Of a stretch of 64,000 bases of DNA, positions 9,101-17,302 are shown piece after piece (the first letter of the stretch is position 1; each line of letters starts with the position of its first letter). Origin of the DNA: Chaetorhynchus papuensis (taxonomy: Eukaryota; Chordata; Aves; Passeriformes; Rhipiduridae). Location: the NCBI GenBank assembly GCA_013396525.1, contig VWYX01000008.1, forward strand, positions 1,488,001-1,552,000, read 5' to 3'. The notes beneath the pieces were generated by a model, which was not told the DNA's origin, searched no databases, and worked only from the letters and a program-made list of their open reading frames with translations. The translations under genes were made by a program, and so were the position numbers.

Positions 9101-11975
9101 GGAAAACTCTGCACTTTCCTTTCAGGAAAGAGTGCTCAGCTGGTCATAGCCAGATGGCAAAGTCTGACTCAGTGAGTTAACAAGGCTTGGGAATGCATTT
9201 GGCCCATCAGGGTGAGAAATAAGCCATGAAAGGATGGTTGAAGCTGTTTTTCATGCTTGCAGTGGATTTAGTTGGATTCATTCTGGAATGCTTCCCACCG
9301 AGCGTGGGCTGTGGGAGCCGCGCCCCGGGGGAAGGCGTTAGGTGGCACGCTCAAGTAGCACTCAGGTATGTGTTTTTCTTCTGTGATTATCAGAATTTCA
9401 CACATCAGCTGCTCTTCTGCAAAAAGGCAAAAAATCCCCTGACACACTCGTGACTGGGAAATTGAAGAGGAGGCACTGGGAACCAGCAGCACAGGAGCAC
9501 TGTGACAAACACCCTCCCTCACCTAAATGAGCTCTGGCTGATCACCTCCACAGAAACAGTTTCTGTCCCTGTTCAGGACTCAATTCCAGCCTGAAAAAGC
9601 ACCAGCCTGCTGCAGCAAAGGCCCCAGTCTCTACTTTTTGAGATCTGTTTTCCTTCAGGAGAATTTTTATCTTCGATCTGCTTCCCTTGATTAATAACCG
9701 ACTTCACAGGCAATATCATTCCCTGGGGTTTACCCATAAGAAGCAGAAGCTTTTCTAACTCCCAGGAGCTGCTGGGTGAGAAGGCAAAGGTCTTTGCTCT
9801 TTCTCGACCCCCAGCCAGCACAGTTTGAAATGGCACTGCCACACTGAGGTACTGCCACTGCCATCCCCACTGCCAGCCCTGTGCTCCCACTGCTTTCACA
9901 TGTTGGATGCTCCAAGAGTGTGGCTGCAGGGAAGGTGAGCTCACCTGCCTGAGCCAGCAAAAAATTAACCCAGCCATGGCAGGGGGACAGGAAATGACAT
10001 AGAAAAGAGCTGTTTTTCATTGGATGAGCCAGCTGAATCACCTCATCCCAGAGCTGTGCCATCAGCAGCTGAGATGCAGGAAGGGAAGGGAGTGGCTGGG
10101 AAGGAGCAGGACCCTGCCTTGGGGCAGCAGCAGCTTGGTGCTACATTAGTTTAACAGGACTGTCACACTGCTTTTGCACATCTTGCTATGCCCACCTGCT
10201 GCTCCCGATGAGGTAGTAACATCTGCTTCCAGTGCTGATGGACATCACCTGCTCGGGAAGGCATTTAAACATCTTCCTCACCGTTTCCATAACTTCTGCA
10301 TTACTTATGCCAACTTCAATACTTATGATTCTGTGAAGAAAACCGTATGAAACATCCTATATCACTCTGCATAGTTACATACAGATAGACACACACATAT
10401 ATGTGTGTATGTCCATATTTTACTCTGAGCACAGCGTAATATGATCACATCTGCAAGGGAAAACTTAAACATTTTTCCGCAGAAAAAAGTGCTCAAGAAA
10501 AGAGTTGCAGACATTCAAAAGAGATGCTCCTTCAATAAAGAAAACCTCCAGGCAAAAATATAAAATTAACTTTTGCAAATTGTTCAGACAATGGATCCTA
10601 ATTTCTGAAAAAAGGGGCTCTTGGTTTAATTTAGAATCTTGAAAAGAAACTATGGTAGGAAAAATTTCTTGTGGAAGTATTTTAACCACTATAAAACAAT
10701 AGCTTTGATTTGAAACTAATTGTATATTAATAGTGTTTTAATGGAGGGGAAGAGGAACAGAAGTGCTCTTAATGGATACTTGAAGCACTTGAAGTACTAC
10801 TTCCATTAACTTTCAAGAAGCCAAATTAATAAAAATAATAACAACAATAATTATGGTAATAATGTAACCACAGACCACTGAGCAAGCTGCAATATTTTTG
10901 AAAGCTCCACAATGTAAATCCTTTTAATGGAAGAAGCACAACAGCAATGTGGTGAGTGACCTCCATGCCTAACAATTCCAGGAGCCTGGAGTATTAACCT
11001 CTAGATCTGACAGGCAAAATCTTCACATTTCCCATTACATTTTCTGTTTCCCTTGCAAGTATCTCCTACCACCTGTGACATGGTAAAGGGTGCCTGTACA
11101 AAGCCAGTGACATCCAGCCTTGCTGCAGTAGCACTGTGCTGGCAGGAATGAAATGACCAACCCCAATGAGCCAGGCAGAGCAATTTCTTGGCAGAGGAAG
11201 AGGGAGAGAGCAACCAGAATCAGCCCAAAGGGTTGTGTGAAAGTCAGGAGACCTTTGCACAAACCTGCAAAGCACTTTGTGAGGCTTTAAGCTGGGAAGG
11301 GGTGTGTGCCACAGCTGAGAGTGGATTAGCCGTCCTTATTCACGCGTGAATGAATGCCCAGCACTGTCCTCACAGGGGGTAAAATGTGTTCCACTGCAGG
11401 AACACAGCCTGGGGGACCATGGAGCCAAGCAAGGAACCTCGTTTGCAGACACAGCACAACAATCACTCACACTAAAGTAAATTACAACAAAGCAAGTCAA
11501 GATTTTCACTTCAACATACATCATAGTTGCACCCAAAGCCTACAAATCCCAAGGGAGACCTCTCTGGACTTTTCTGGGTTTGAATCAAACCTCAGTCAGG
11601 AACAAGTGCTTGTGCAATCAGTGGCCATTGGAGAGTGCTGATACATGATTTAAAATAAAAGAGATGATGCATTGGAGTTACATACTGATCAACAGCTATG
11701 GAGCCTTTTACATGTTGGCCTTTCAGATACTTCAGGATGTAATTCCCCTTGCTGGATTTGGACAGGACAAAAAGACGCCTTTTCCAGGAATTCTGCCAAA
11801 GAGAAAGCAATTTGTCTCCCATTAAAATTCAGGGTAGCAGATATGAGGGATTGCTGAAATATGACTAATCTGTGCTAGTATACCTGTGAACTGAAAAGTT
11901 GAAGAGGTGGTGATTTGATGAGGAATCCGTGCTTGCAGACTCCACCTTCAGGGCAAAATGTATTTTGAATTCTCA
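38..11975 (-). CDS. PLEKHS1: PLEKHS1, pleckstrin homology domain containing S1 (11 coding exons found; start exon uncertain)
   Basis: Eleven minus-strand exons join without a phase error: 11884-11975, 11686-11792, 10196-10330, 8913-8988, 8140-8247, 4201-4311, 3101-3216, 1715-1924, 1388-1489, 881-1016 and 38-106 (stop at 38-40). With a tentative first exon at 14073-14089 the protein is 424 residues; the human protein is about 460. Domain order: an N-terminal PH domain in the first four exons, a Ser/Pro/acidic linker with DYYQTP and YMSM tyrosine motifs, then a C-terminal module with a PDZ-like pattern (LGCLFNHGD, VAVNDL, VKLTVCRI). PH proteins bind phosphoinositides at membranes, and PLEKHS1 is known as an adaptor feeding PI3-kinase. 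The identification rests on recalled similarity to human PLEKHS1 and on the CASP7-NRAP neighbourhood. No other family fits this domain order in this place. Confidence 0.9.
881..1016 (-). CDS. PLEKHS1: PLEKHS1 exon, PDZ-like module
   Basis: Encodes ISQWTGPRRLGCLFNHGDHV, then VAVNDLQPQGVEEAYFFISR and SARKE. The order LGxLF-x2-GDxxxAVNDL, then a helix with EEA, is the core pattern of a PDZ fold. Acceptor CTGCCCTCCACAG, donor GAG|GTAAGC, phase 0 at the end. Confidence 0.95.
1388..1489 (-). CDS. PLEKHS1: PLEKHS1 exon
   Basis: Encodes QVTDEMQLQKLDIFVPLADI, then NNYLKLTEAAGRI, with a terminal TG completed by C of the next exon (Cys). Acceptor TTTCTCTCACAG, donor ATG|GTGAGTC. The sequence closely follows the DESQVEKLNVFLSPPDV-type segment of mammalian PLEKHS1. 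Confidence 0.95.
1515..1690 (-). repeat. CR1 LINE fragment, 3' end
   Basis: Read on the minus strand it ends GGGTCCCTTCCAGTTTGAGC then TGTTCTATGATCCTGTGG, the typical CR1 3' end. A GTTCCAGAGGCATCTGGATG stretch lies upstream. It sits in a PLEKHS1 intron in the same orientation as the gene. The right limit near 1690 is approximate. Confidence 0.85.
1715..1924 (-). CDS. PLEKHS1: PLEKHS1 exon, linker
   Basis: The largest coding exon (210 bases). The first base completes Leu from the previous exon and the last two are completed by T from the next. It reads KLLDERCQLTCRRDGLPSPP and ends QNLLPLSVVHLSILL. The acceptor is strong (CATTCCTCTTCAG) and the donor is CAG|GTAAGT. The central part looks disordered; the LSVVHLSILL end leads into the C-terminal module. 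Confidence 0.92.
3101..3216 (-). CDS. PLEKHS1: PLEKHS1 exon with YMSM (YxxM) motif
   Basis: Encodes CTTEVSRPDPTAESDVPVQE, then KPVQNTPVKENIYMSMKSL. YMSM matches the YxxM consensus bound by the SH2 domains of the PI3-kinase regulatory subunit p85. Acceptor TATTTCTGACAG, donor CT|GTAAGT, phase 2. Confidence 0.93.
4201..4311 (-). CDS. PLEKHS1: PLEKHS1 exon with DYYQTP tyrosine motif
   Basis: 37 codons, phase 0 to phase 0: DKILGRSEENLLLSDPEENI, then KKDEEDYYQTPSNVLAK. The acidic stretch before YYQTP looks like a tyrosine-kinase site and corresponds to the HYLTPRSVL segment I recall in the human protein. Acceptor TTCCAGCAG, donor AAG|GTAGTT (the weakest donor of the gene). Confidence 0.9.
4312..8139 (-). 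other. PLEKHS1 intron, 3.8 kb
   Basis: No further PLEKHS1 exon could be supported here. A stretch near 7370-7450 has a donor-like GTGAGC and a readable DKNRPYSDPGPHQAQ on the minus strand, but its length is not a multiple of three while both flanking exons are in phase 0. No clear transposon was seen. Confidence 0.5.
8140..8247 (-). CDS. PLEKHS1: PLEKHS1 exon, linker after PH domain
   Basis: Exactly 36 codons in phase 0 on both sides, beginning NQDLPNPEVRSRPSSLPL and ending DRQSYQK. Rich in Ser and Pro, so probably disordered. Acceptor CTTATTTCTAG, donor AAG|GTAAAC. The N-terminal DLP-x-P and SSLPL patterns agree with recalled mammalian PLEKHS1. Confidence 0.9.
8913..8988 (-). CDS. PLEKHS1: PLEKHS1 exon, C-terminal PH helix
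   Basis: Encodes QETEDWVTLISSICREDKRG followed by GYCPQ. The tryptophan in EDWVTL is the near-invariant residue of the closing PH-domain helix. Acceptor CACCCTACAG, donor CAG|GTGACA. The exon is 76 bases and restores phase 0. Confidence 0.94.
10196..10330 (-). CDS. PLEKHS1: PLEKHS1 exon, PH domain middle
   Basis: Encodes IISIEVGISNAEVMETVRKM, then FKCLPEQVMSISTGS and RCYYLIGSS. The YYLIGS strand followed by a helix in the next exon is the usual end of a PH fold. Acceptor TTCTTCACAG. Donor AG|GTGGGC leaves phase 2, completed by G in the next exon. A second GTGATG donor inside (boundary 10249) is weaker and would remove the conserved VMSIST strand. Confidence 0.93.
10391..10408. repeat. Perfect 18-base palindrome of CA/TG dinucleotides
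   Basis: ACACACATATATGTGTGT is its own reverse complement. It is a short dinucleotide microsatellite in a PLEKHS1 intron, about 60 bases on the 5' side of the 10196-10330 exon. Confidence 0.9.
11686..11792 (-). CDS. PLEKHS1: PLEKHS1 exon, PH domain beta strands 2-4
   Basis: Translates as NSWKRRLFVLSKSSKGNYIL followed by KYLKGQHVKGSIAVDQ. The W-K-R-R-x-F-V-L pattern is the hallmark second strand of a PH domain, and its basic residues usually face phosphoinositide head groups. Acceptor CTTTGGCAG. The donor chosen is CA|GTATGT (phase 2), because only this choice joins in frame to the next exon; an apparent GTAACT donor four bases on does not. Confidence 0.95.
11884..11975 (-). CDS. PLEKHS1: PLEKHS1 exon, start of PH domain
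   Basis: Encodes GGVCKHGFLIKSPPLQLFSSQ-like sequence; the GFLIKSPP strand opens PH domains and agrees with the KSPPSQLFSS stretch of human PLEKHS1. Donor CAG|GTATAC. There are two acceptors four bases apart, TTGATTAG (exon end 11975) and GTGAG (exon end 11971), behind one good pyrimidine tract. They leave different phases, so the choice depends on the unknown first exon. Confidence 0.85.
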
Positions 11976-14072
11976 CTAATCAAAGAGAAATGAAGAGCAC
12001 CATTACTTAACTTGCTGCCAATTAATCTCTTGAAAAAGATCTGTTTGAACTGGAAACTGTTGCTTAACACTGGGTTTTTGAGCTTAAATGGCCACAAGAC
12101 AAAAACAAATCAAGGCTATAAAACATAGAGACAGGCTCTGCTTCCCTGATGTTAATGCTGACAGCTGGCCCAAACTGTAGAATAATGGCAGTGAAAATGT
12201 AGGGCCTCAGAAGGTATCATGAGCTGCTGTCTTATTTGACTCATCTTATTTAACTTTTGGGGTCTGGTCTTATTTATCTTCATAATTAGTGATCTGAAAT
12301 GCACCCCAGTGAAATTCATAGGTGGCATTCAATCAGCTAAGGATAACAACTTTACTACTGAAAAATTTTAGTGCAAGAAATTTTGTACCTGCAGAAGTTC
12401 TTTTGCTTGTAGAAGCCATCCTGATTGTTTCTTCCACCCAGATAACAAAGAGAGCAAAAATGTTGGAGCTAATTTCTTTCAGTTTGCTTGCTGCTGAGCA
12501 GCATTTCACTGCACATACAATTGCTGTTGAGAAAATAACAAAAATCTTACAACTGGTAATTTTCATACTGATGATCAAAAGACATAAAATAGCCTTAACA
12601 AACTATTAATTTAAATATATTTTAAAATAATTTTATATCATATTAAATTACACACTGTATTTGTTATTTTACAATACAATCATAAAATTACAAATAACAA
12701 ATATTATCCAATTTTATAGGCCAAAAAGATGATTTGCCTAGAAGTGAGAGTTGCCAAGAGAACTTCATTTTGCCCTTTCTTTTGCACCAGTCACACAACC
12801 TGTAACCTAGGAATACTGCATCCATGTATGTTTCTGACACTGCTTTGCCAGTATGACCACTCCTGCATAAAATCAGCATAACTTGGCCTAAAGAGTTTAA
12901 AATATATGTAGAAAATACAGTTAAAATACTATGGCAATTTCAATAATTTGCAAGTCTGTAGTATTCTTAATACAATGCCTTTCCAGAAGTTTCCCTTACC
13001 TCAAAATTCTCCTTCCCTGTAAAATCAGATCTTGGCTGGGTTATGCAGAACCTCTTGTGCCTTTCCCTCCTGGGAAAACCTGAAGGATTACAAGTGCTGT
13101 TCTCTGGTTCTTTGCTGAGAACCCTGGCTGGAGTGAGAGCTTTAAGGGCTTTCCTTTGTTTGTGTTTCTTCAGTGATTTACTCCACGGTGCCAAAAGTAA
13201 ACGTGGCACAGTCAGGAGTGGGGTGCTCAGAAATGGGGTGGGTTACACGTGGAATTTTACCCCTGAGACACAACTAAAGCTACAGACTTTCATTCCTCCT
13301 GTTCCAGGCTGTAAATGGGAATGAACCACTGCAAACTTAGGTCCAGCACAGGTTTCTGAACAACATTTCTGTCTGTATTTTTTTGAGTTTTTTTAGGGAA
13401 ACCTTCGCAACTTTTGCCTTTTGGTGAAGAAAGATTTGTTGTACAAATGCTGTGATAAACTGTTATAAAATTTGCTTCTAGACTTTACACCTGTTGCCTA
13501 CCAGAAAGATAAAAGGACAAAAAAGCAATTTCCAAAACTAAAAATGACTGCACACAAAGCCAATAGTAGGGGCACACACTTGGGGTTGCAAGGAAAGGCA
13601 GTGTATTATCCTGTTCAGTGTGACTGACAGTGTCACCTCAACTGGCAAACAATGAAATTACTAAAAAACAACCTTCCAAGAGCCTATGACAGGATAAAAG
13701 TCTCTTCTGGATGTCAGTAAAAGTCAAGATTTGCACGTGGGAAGACAAATACGCATGAGATTAGTTGTGCTACCTCACTCTGCCCTTTGGGAAAAAGTTT
13801 TTAATTGTTACATTTAATTGTCTTTTCAACAGAAAGCAGCATTGTAAATAGGTTATGTCTAATTCAAAATAGAAAATTACAATTCTGTGATTATACTCCC
13901 TCAGATTTTTGTATGCCAGGCATTAAGGGATTTGATTGCCTCAAACCTTTTGAAATGCAATGAGACACTTCAGTCAAAACACAAATAAAATGCTTCAACT
14001 CTTTAAGATGTAAGCTGTTACAAAACTTCAAAAATTTCCAAGATAACGAAAACAAACTATGTTAATACTTAC

Positions 14073-14089
14073 AAACAAAAGGTCTTCAT
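14073..14089 (-). CDS. PLEKHS1: Candidate first coding exon of PLEKHS1
   Basis: An ATG in a good context (CACCATGA) opens a short reading MKTFC that ends in phase 2 at a GTAAG donor. It joins in frame to the next exon only if that exon uses the inner acceptor (exon end 11971), giving MKTFCLIQNTF. The fit of phase and donor is suggestive, but an exon of 17 coding bases can arise by chance and I recognise no homology in it. RNA evidence is missing, so the true start could lie elsewhere between 12 and 15.7 kb. Confidence 0.3.
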
Positions 14090-15435
14090 GGTGAAGAAGG
14101 TTTTAGGGAAATACCCCTCCAAGTAAATCCAGATTCCCTGTATTGCCTCCTGCAGCAAACACGATGTGGCCTTGCCCTGCATCGTGACTGCTTTCTTATA
14201 GTCCCTGGATAAATACAAACACCCTGAAATATGACCCACAAGGAAATACCTGTTTCTGCATGGGAAGCAAACTACAGACCGCTCTGGAAAGGGGAAATCC
14301 AGAAGATTAATATTCACTCAGAAGCAATGAAAAATATGCACATTTGAGGCAGTGATAAATGTCTCCTATACAGGAAAAAAATCCTGGAGACAGCGTGTTA
14401 TTTTAGGTTCAGTTCTCTGAACCATCCCTTCATTTCCTGAGCTGTTTCTAAAGCATAATATCCACCCAAGGCTGGAAGATAAAGCAACATAAAGAACCCT
14501 AAAAGATCATAAAGTAGAGGCAGTTTCAGATTTAAACAGCATTTAGTTAAACATACAATGGTGAAGCAGGATTTCTTACGCTGTCTATGCCATGACAAGG
14601 TAATTTCGGTGTCTGTCTTGGCTGTAAGTGAATTTTTGGGATCCTCTCCAGAAACATTCAGTATATCATTAATGATAGTGACTTTACACACTAAACCATA
14701 ATCTTGCTGATGGCAAGGGAATTGCCTTCTGATAGAAACTAGTCATAAATTTGATCAGGGAAAAAAGCTAAAACACCCTGCAGCTTTTAAATCACTATTC
14801 AGGAACCTGGCTCTGCTCGAGTGCAAGGGTCAAGCTTCCTCATTCTGAGTGGGTCCCTTCAGGCTCATGGGCTGGCACAGCTCTCAGCTATGTCAGTATC
14901 ACCACTCAGGGGTGATGTCTGTTGGTGCAAAATTTTCTTCTGAAATAATATTAGTGTTCTTTGGACATGATCTAAAGTAATGCTCATCTAGCAGAGACAC
15001 TGGTCCTGACACAAGGGGATGAATTCCTCTCTGTCTTTCACTACTACTCTATTATCTTCCCATCTTTCCTCTCTGGCAGAGTATTCAGGTATTTTGTGCT
15101 GATCTTTCTGTATCTCATATAACTAGAAGTGGCCTGAAGGATAGTTCTGGAGACAGGGGAATATTGTTCACAGAAATTTAAAAACAGGCCAACCCTCAAG
15201 CAAATAAAGACAAATCATCTATAAAGACATGAAAGAGCTTCCAGAGAAGTAACAAATACTGAAATGTTGGCTGGACATGGTAAACCAGGAATATCCTTAA
15301 TGCCAGAAAATAGTTTAAGATGGAGCTATTTGGCAGAAGCAACAAGGAGAACACTTTCATATGCACTGCTAGAGCACTGTAAAATTTACTGAATAAAGGG
15401 CAAGATTAAAGCACTGGTAGATCAGGATATTTCCA

Positions 15436-15512
15436 ATAAAATATTTCTTTATATTATATAAAATATAAATATTATATAAAATATATTATATTATATAAAA
15501 TATTAACTTTGG
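15436..15512. repeat. AT-rich ATATAAAATAT repeat
   Basis: Degenerate tandem units of about 10-20 bases built from TATTATATAAAATATA. It lies just beyond the CASP7 polyadenylation site and contains almost only A and T. Confidence 0.8.
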
Positions 15513-15731
15513 TTTACTCCAAGAAAGGACATGGCCTGTCCAGCCCAAGTCACCCAATGCCAAATGACTTTTCTAATCTACCTTTCCACTGACACTTTAA
15601 ACCTCCTCCTGAAAAAATGCCAGAGATCACCTGCATTTGAAGGGGACTGGGATATATCTTCGTTGGTTTTTACTTCACCAGATGGAGTGACAAACACACA
15701 GATATACAAAGGGAATTTTTAAAAAAAGGTC

Positions 15732-15737
15732 TTTATT
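15732..15737 (-). terminator. CASP7 polyadenylation signal
   Basis: AATAAA on the minus strand about 1.34 kb after the CASP7 stop codon. It is followed by a T/A-rich stretch and then GTATATCTGTGTGTTTGTC, a good GT-rich downstream element, so cleavage is expected near 15715. The implied 3' untranslated region is close in size to the mammalian one. Confidence 0.75.
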
Positions 15738-17078
15738 GATGTCATGCTCAGTACGTCCATAAAACAACCATTTATTTAATTCAAACAACTGTAAATTTGA
15801 CTTATGAAAAAAATATATGTCTCATTATGTCACAGTATTTGTAAGAAAATAAACAATTTGGTAACTTGGCTTTAATGCTATGCACTTATTTCCTCAGATT
15901 GCAAAAGATTATAGAGTACATTAACTAGGAAAAGGGTGATCAACTAATCCTTTATCAGTTTAACCAAATCATTACTTTTTTGAGCTAGCTACCAACTAAA
16001 GTGAATATAAAAAGTAGAAACATAAACATCACCAACGTAACTCTAAAACACAAAATCAAGACTGTACAGTAACTAAGACGGCACTTCTGGTTTTTGATTC
16101 AAGTAAGCATTTCCAGTTTTGGCAAAACTCCTCACAAATAGAAGTTGAATCTAAACATACATTCGTTACTGGAACAAATAGTTCCAGTAATTCTATCTTT
16201 TCAACATTAAGTTTTAATGTTTTATAATAAAGCCTTGTCATTAACTTTCTGATGGTCCAAAAGTTCTGAATCAACAAGCAGATGCTTCTATTTCTGCAAG
16301 CAGAAGAACTGCAATACCACTGTTTCAGGTTTTTCTGTCAGCCAATTGTCGTTTGCAAGGCAAAAATCTCTACAATGGTACTTCAGTACGGTATCATCCA
16401 AGTAAAACTTGCCAATCTTTTACAGAGATTTTAGTTTTGATTGTTCTATTTGTTACATTTCCATACTGTTCAGGTAAATAATCTAAAAATATTGATTTTT
16501 TTTATACATTCATCTTATGCTAGAATGATAACTAAGTTAACTTGACTTACAGATTAAGCACAGAGCAACCATTAGCCTTCATTAATAATGTTCATTAAAA
16601 GGAAATGAATATAGACTTAGAAACACCCTTTTAAATAGCTACAAGCTCTTTTATCACGGGACATACCCATAATATGATGGTCTTTGGAAATCTCCAAGGA
16701 AGTTATGGTTCCATGAGCTAGCAGTAAACGAGAAGGAGTCTCAGATTTTTTGGTTTTATTCTTAATTTACAATCTGCTTTCTGGCAAAAACCTTTATGGG
16801 TCAGGTAGCTGACTCATAACATCTTCAGTAGCCATAAATCATGACAGCCACACTAAGGGAAACCAAGATACAATAATTAGTAATAGCTGCCAGGCTGGCC
16901 CGCAGCTTCTTTAAAATATTGCATATTGTCCATCCATCAGATATCCCAGCTTACACAACATAAAGATCTAATGTTATCACATTTCTGTTATTAAAAATGT
17001 GCTACTCCTGTTTATAATCACATCTCCACCCAAAACCATATCCTGATCTTTCACCACTGGCTGCATCAAAAGGCCCTT
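15738..17078 (-). other. CASP7 3' untranslated region
   Basis: AT-rich and free of recognised exons between the stop codon and the AATAAA signal. An earlier cleavage site is possible: several A-rich hexamers lie within it. No repeat element was recognised. Confidence 0.65.
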
Positions 17079-17302
17079 TCAGAAGTAAAGTTCCTTAGTG
17101 AGCATGGAGACCACGCAGGGGATCTGCTTCTTCTCGCTGAAGCGGGGATCGTCTGACTGGGATTCGAAGTTCGTGGCCACCACGTAGTTGACTCGTGTGA
17201 GGATCTGCATGATCTCGAGCTGCTTTCCATGCTCATTTAGCACAGAGCACAAAGACTGCACAAACCAGGAGCCTCTTCCAGGATTTCTCCAGGAGTAATA
17301 AC
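17079..17302 (-). CDS. CASP7: CASP7 terminal coding exon, small subunit
   Basis: Encodes YYSWRNPGRGSWFVQSLCSV, then LNEHGKQLEIMQILTRVNYV, VATNFESQSDDPRFSEKKQI and PCVVSMLTKELYF before the stop. The YSWR and GSWF residues line the substrate pocket. It ends at ELYF, two residues short of the human ELYFSQ. Confidence 0.98.

Larger units (their letters stand above)
11976..15731. other. Region between PLEKHS1 coding exons and the CASP7 3' end
   Basis: Should contain the PLEKHS1 first exon(s) and promoter. Only the tentative exon at 14073-14089 could be proposed. There is no CpG island, which fits a restricted-tissue promoter. Open frames at 12322-12609 and 14398-14691 have no recognisable similarity and AT-rich composition. 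Confidence 0.5.

Noticed and set aside
9573..9977. Open frame of 134 codons inside a PLEKHS1 intron with a GGTAAAC donor-like end
   Set aside because: PLEKHS1 exons on either side join perfectly in phase without it, and the peptide does not fit the PH domain.
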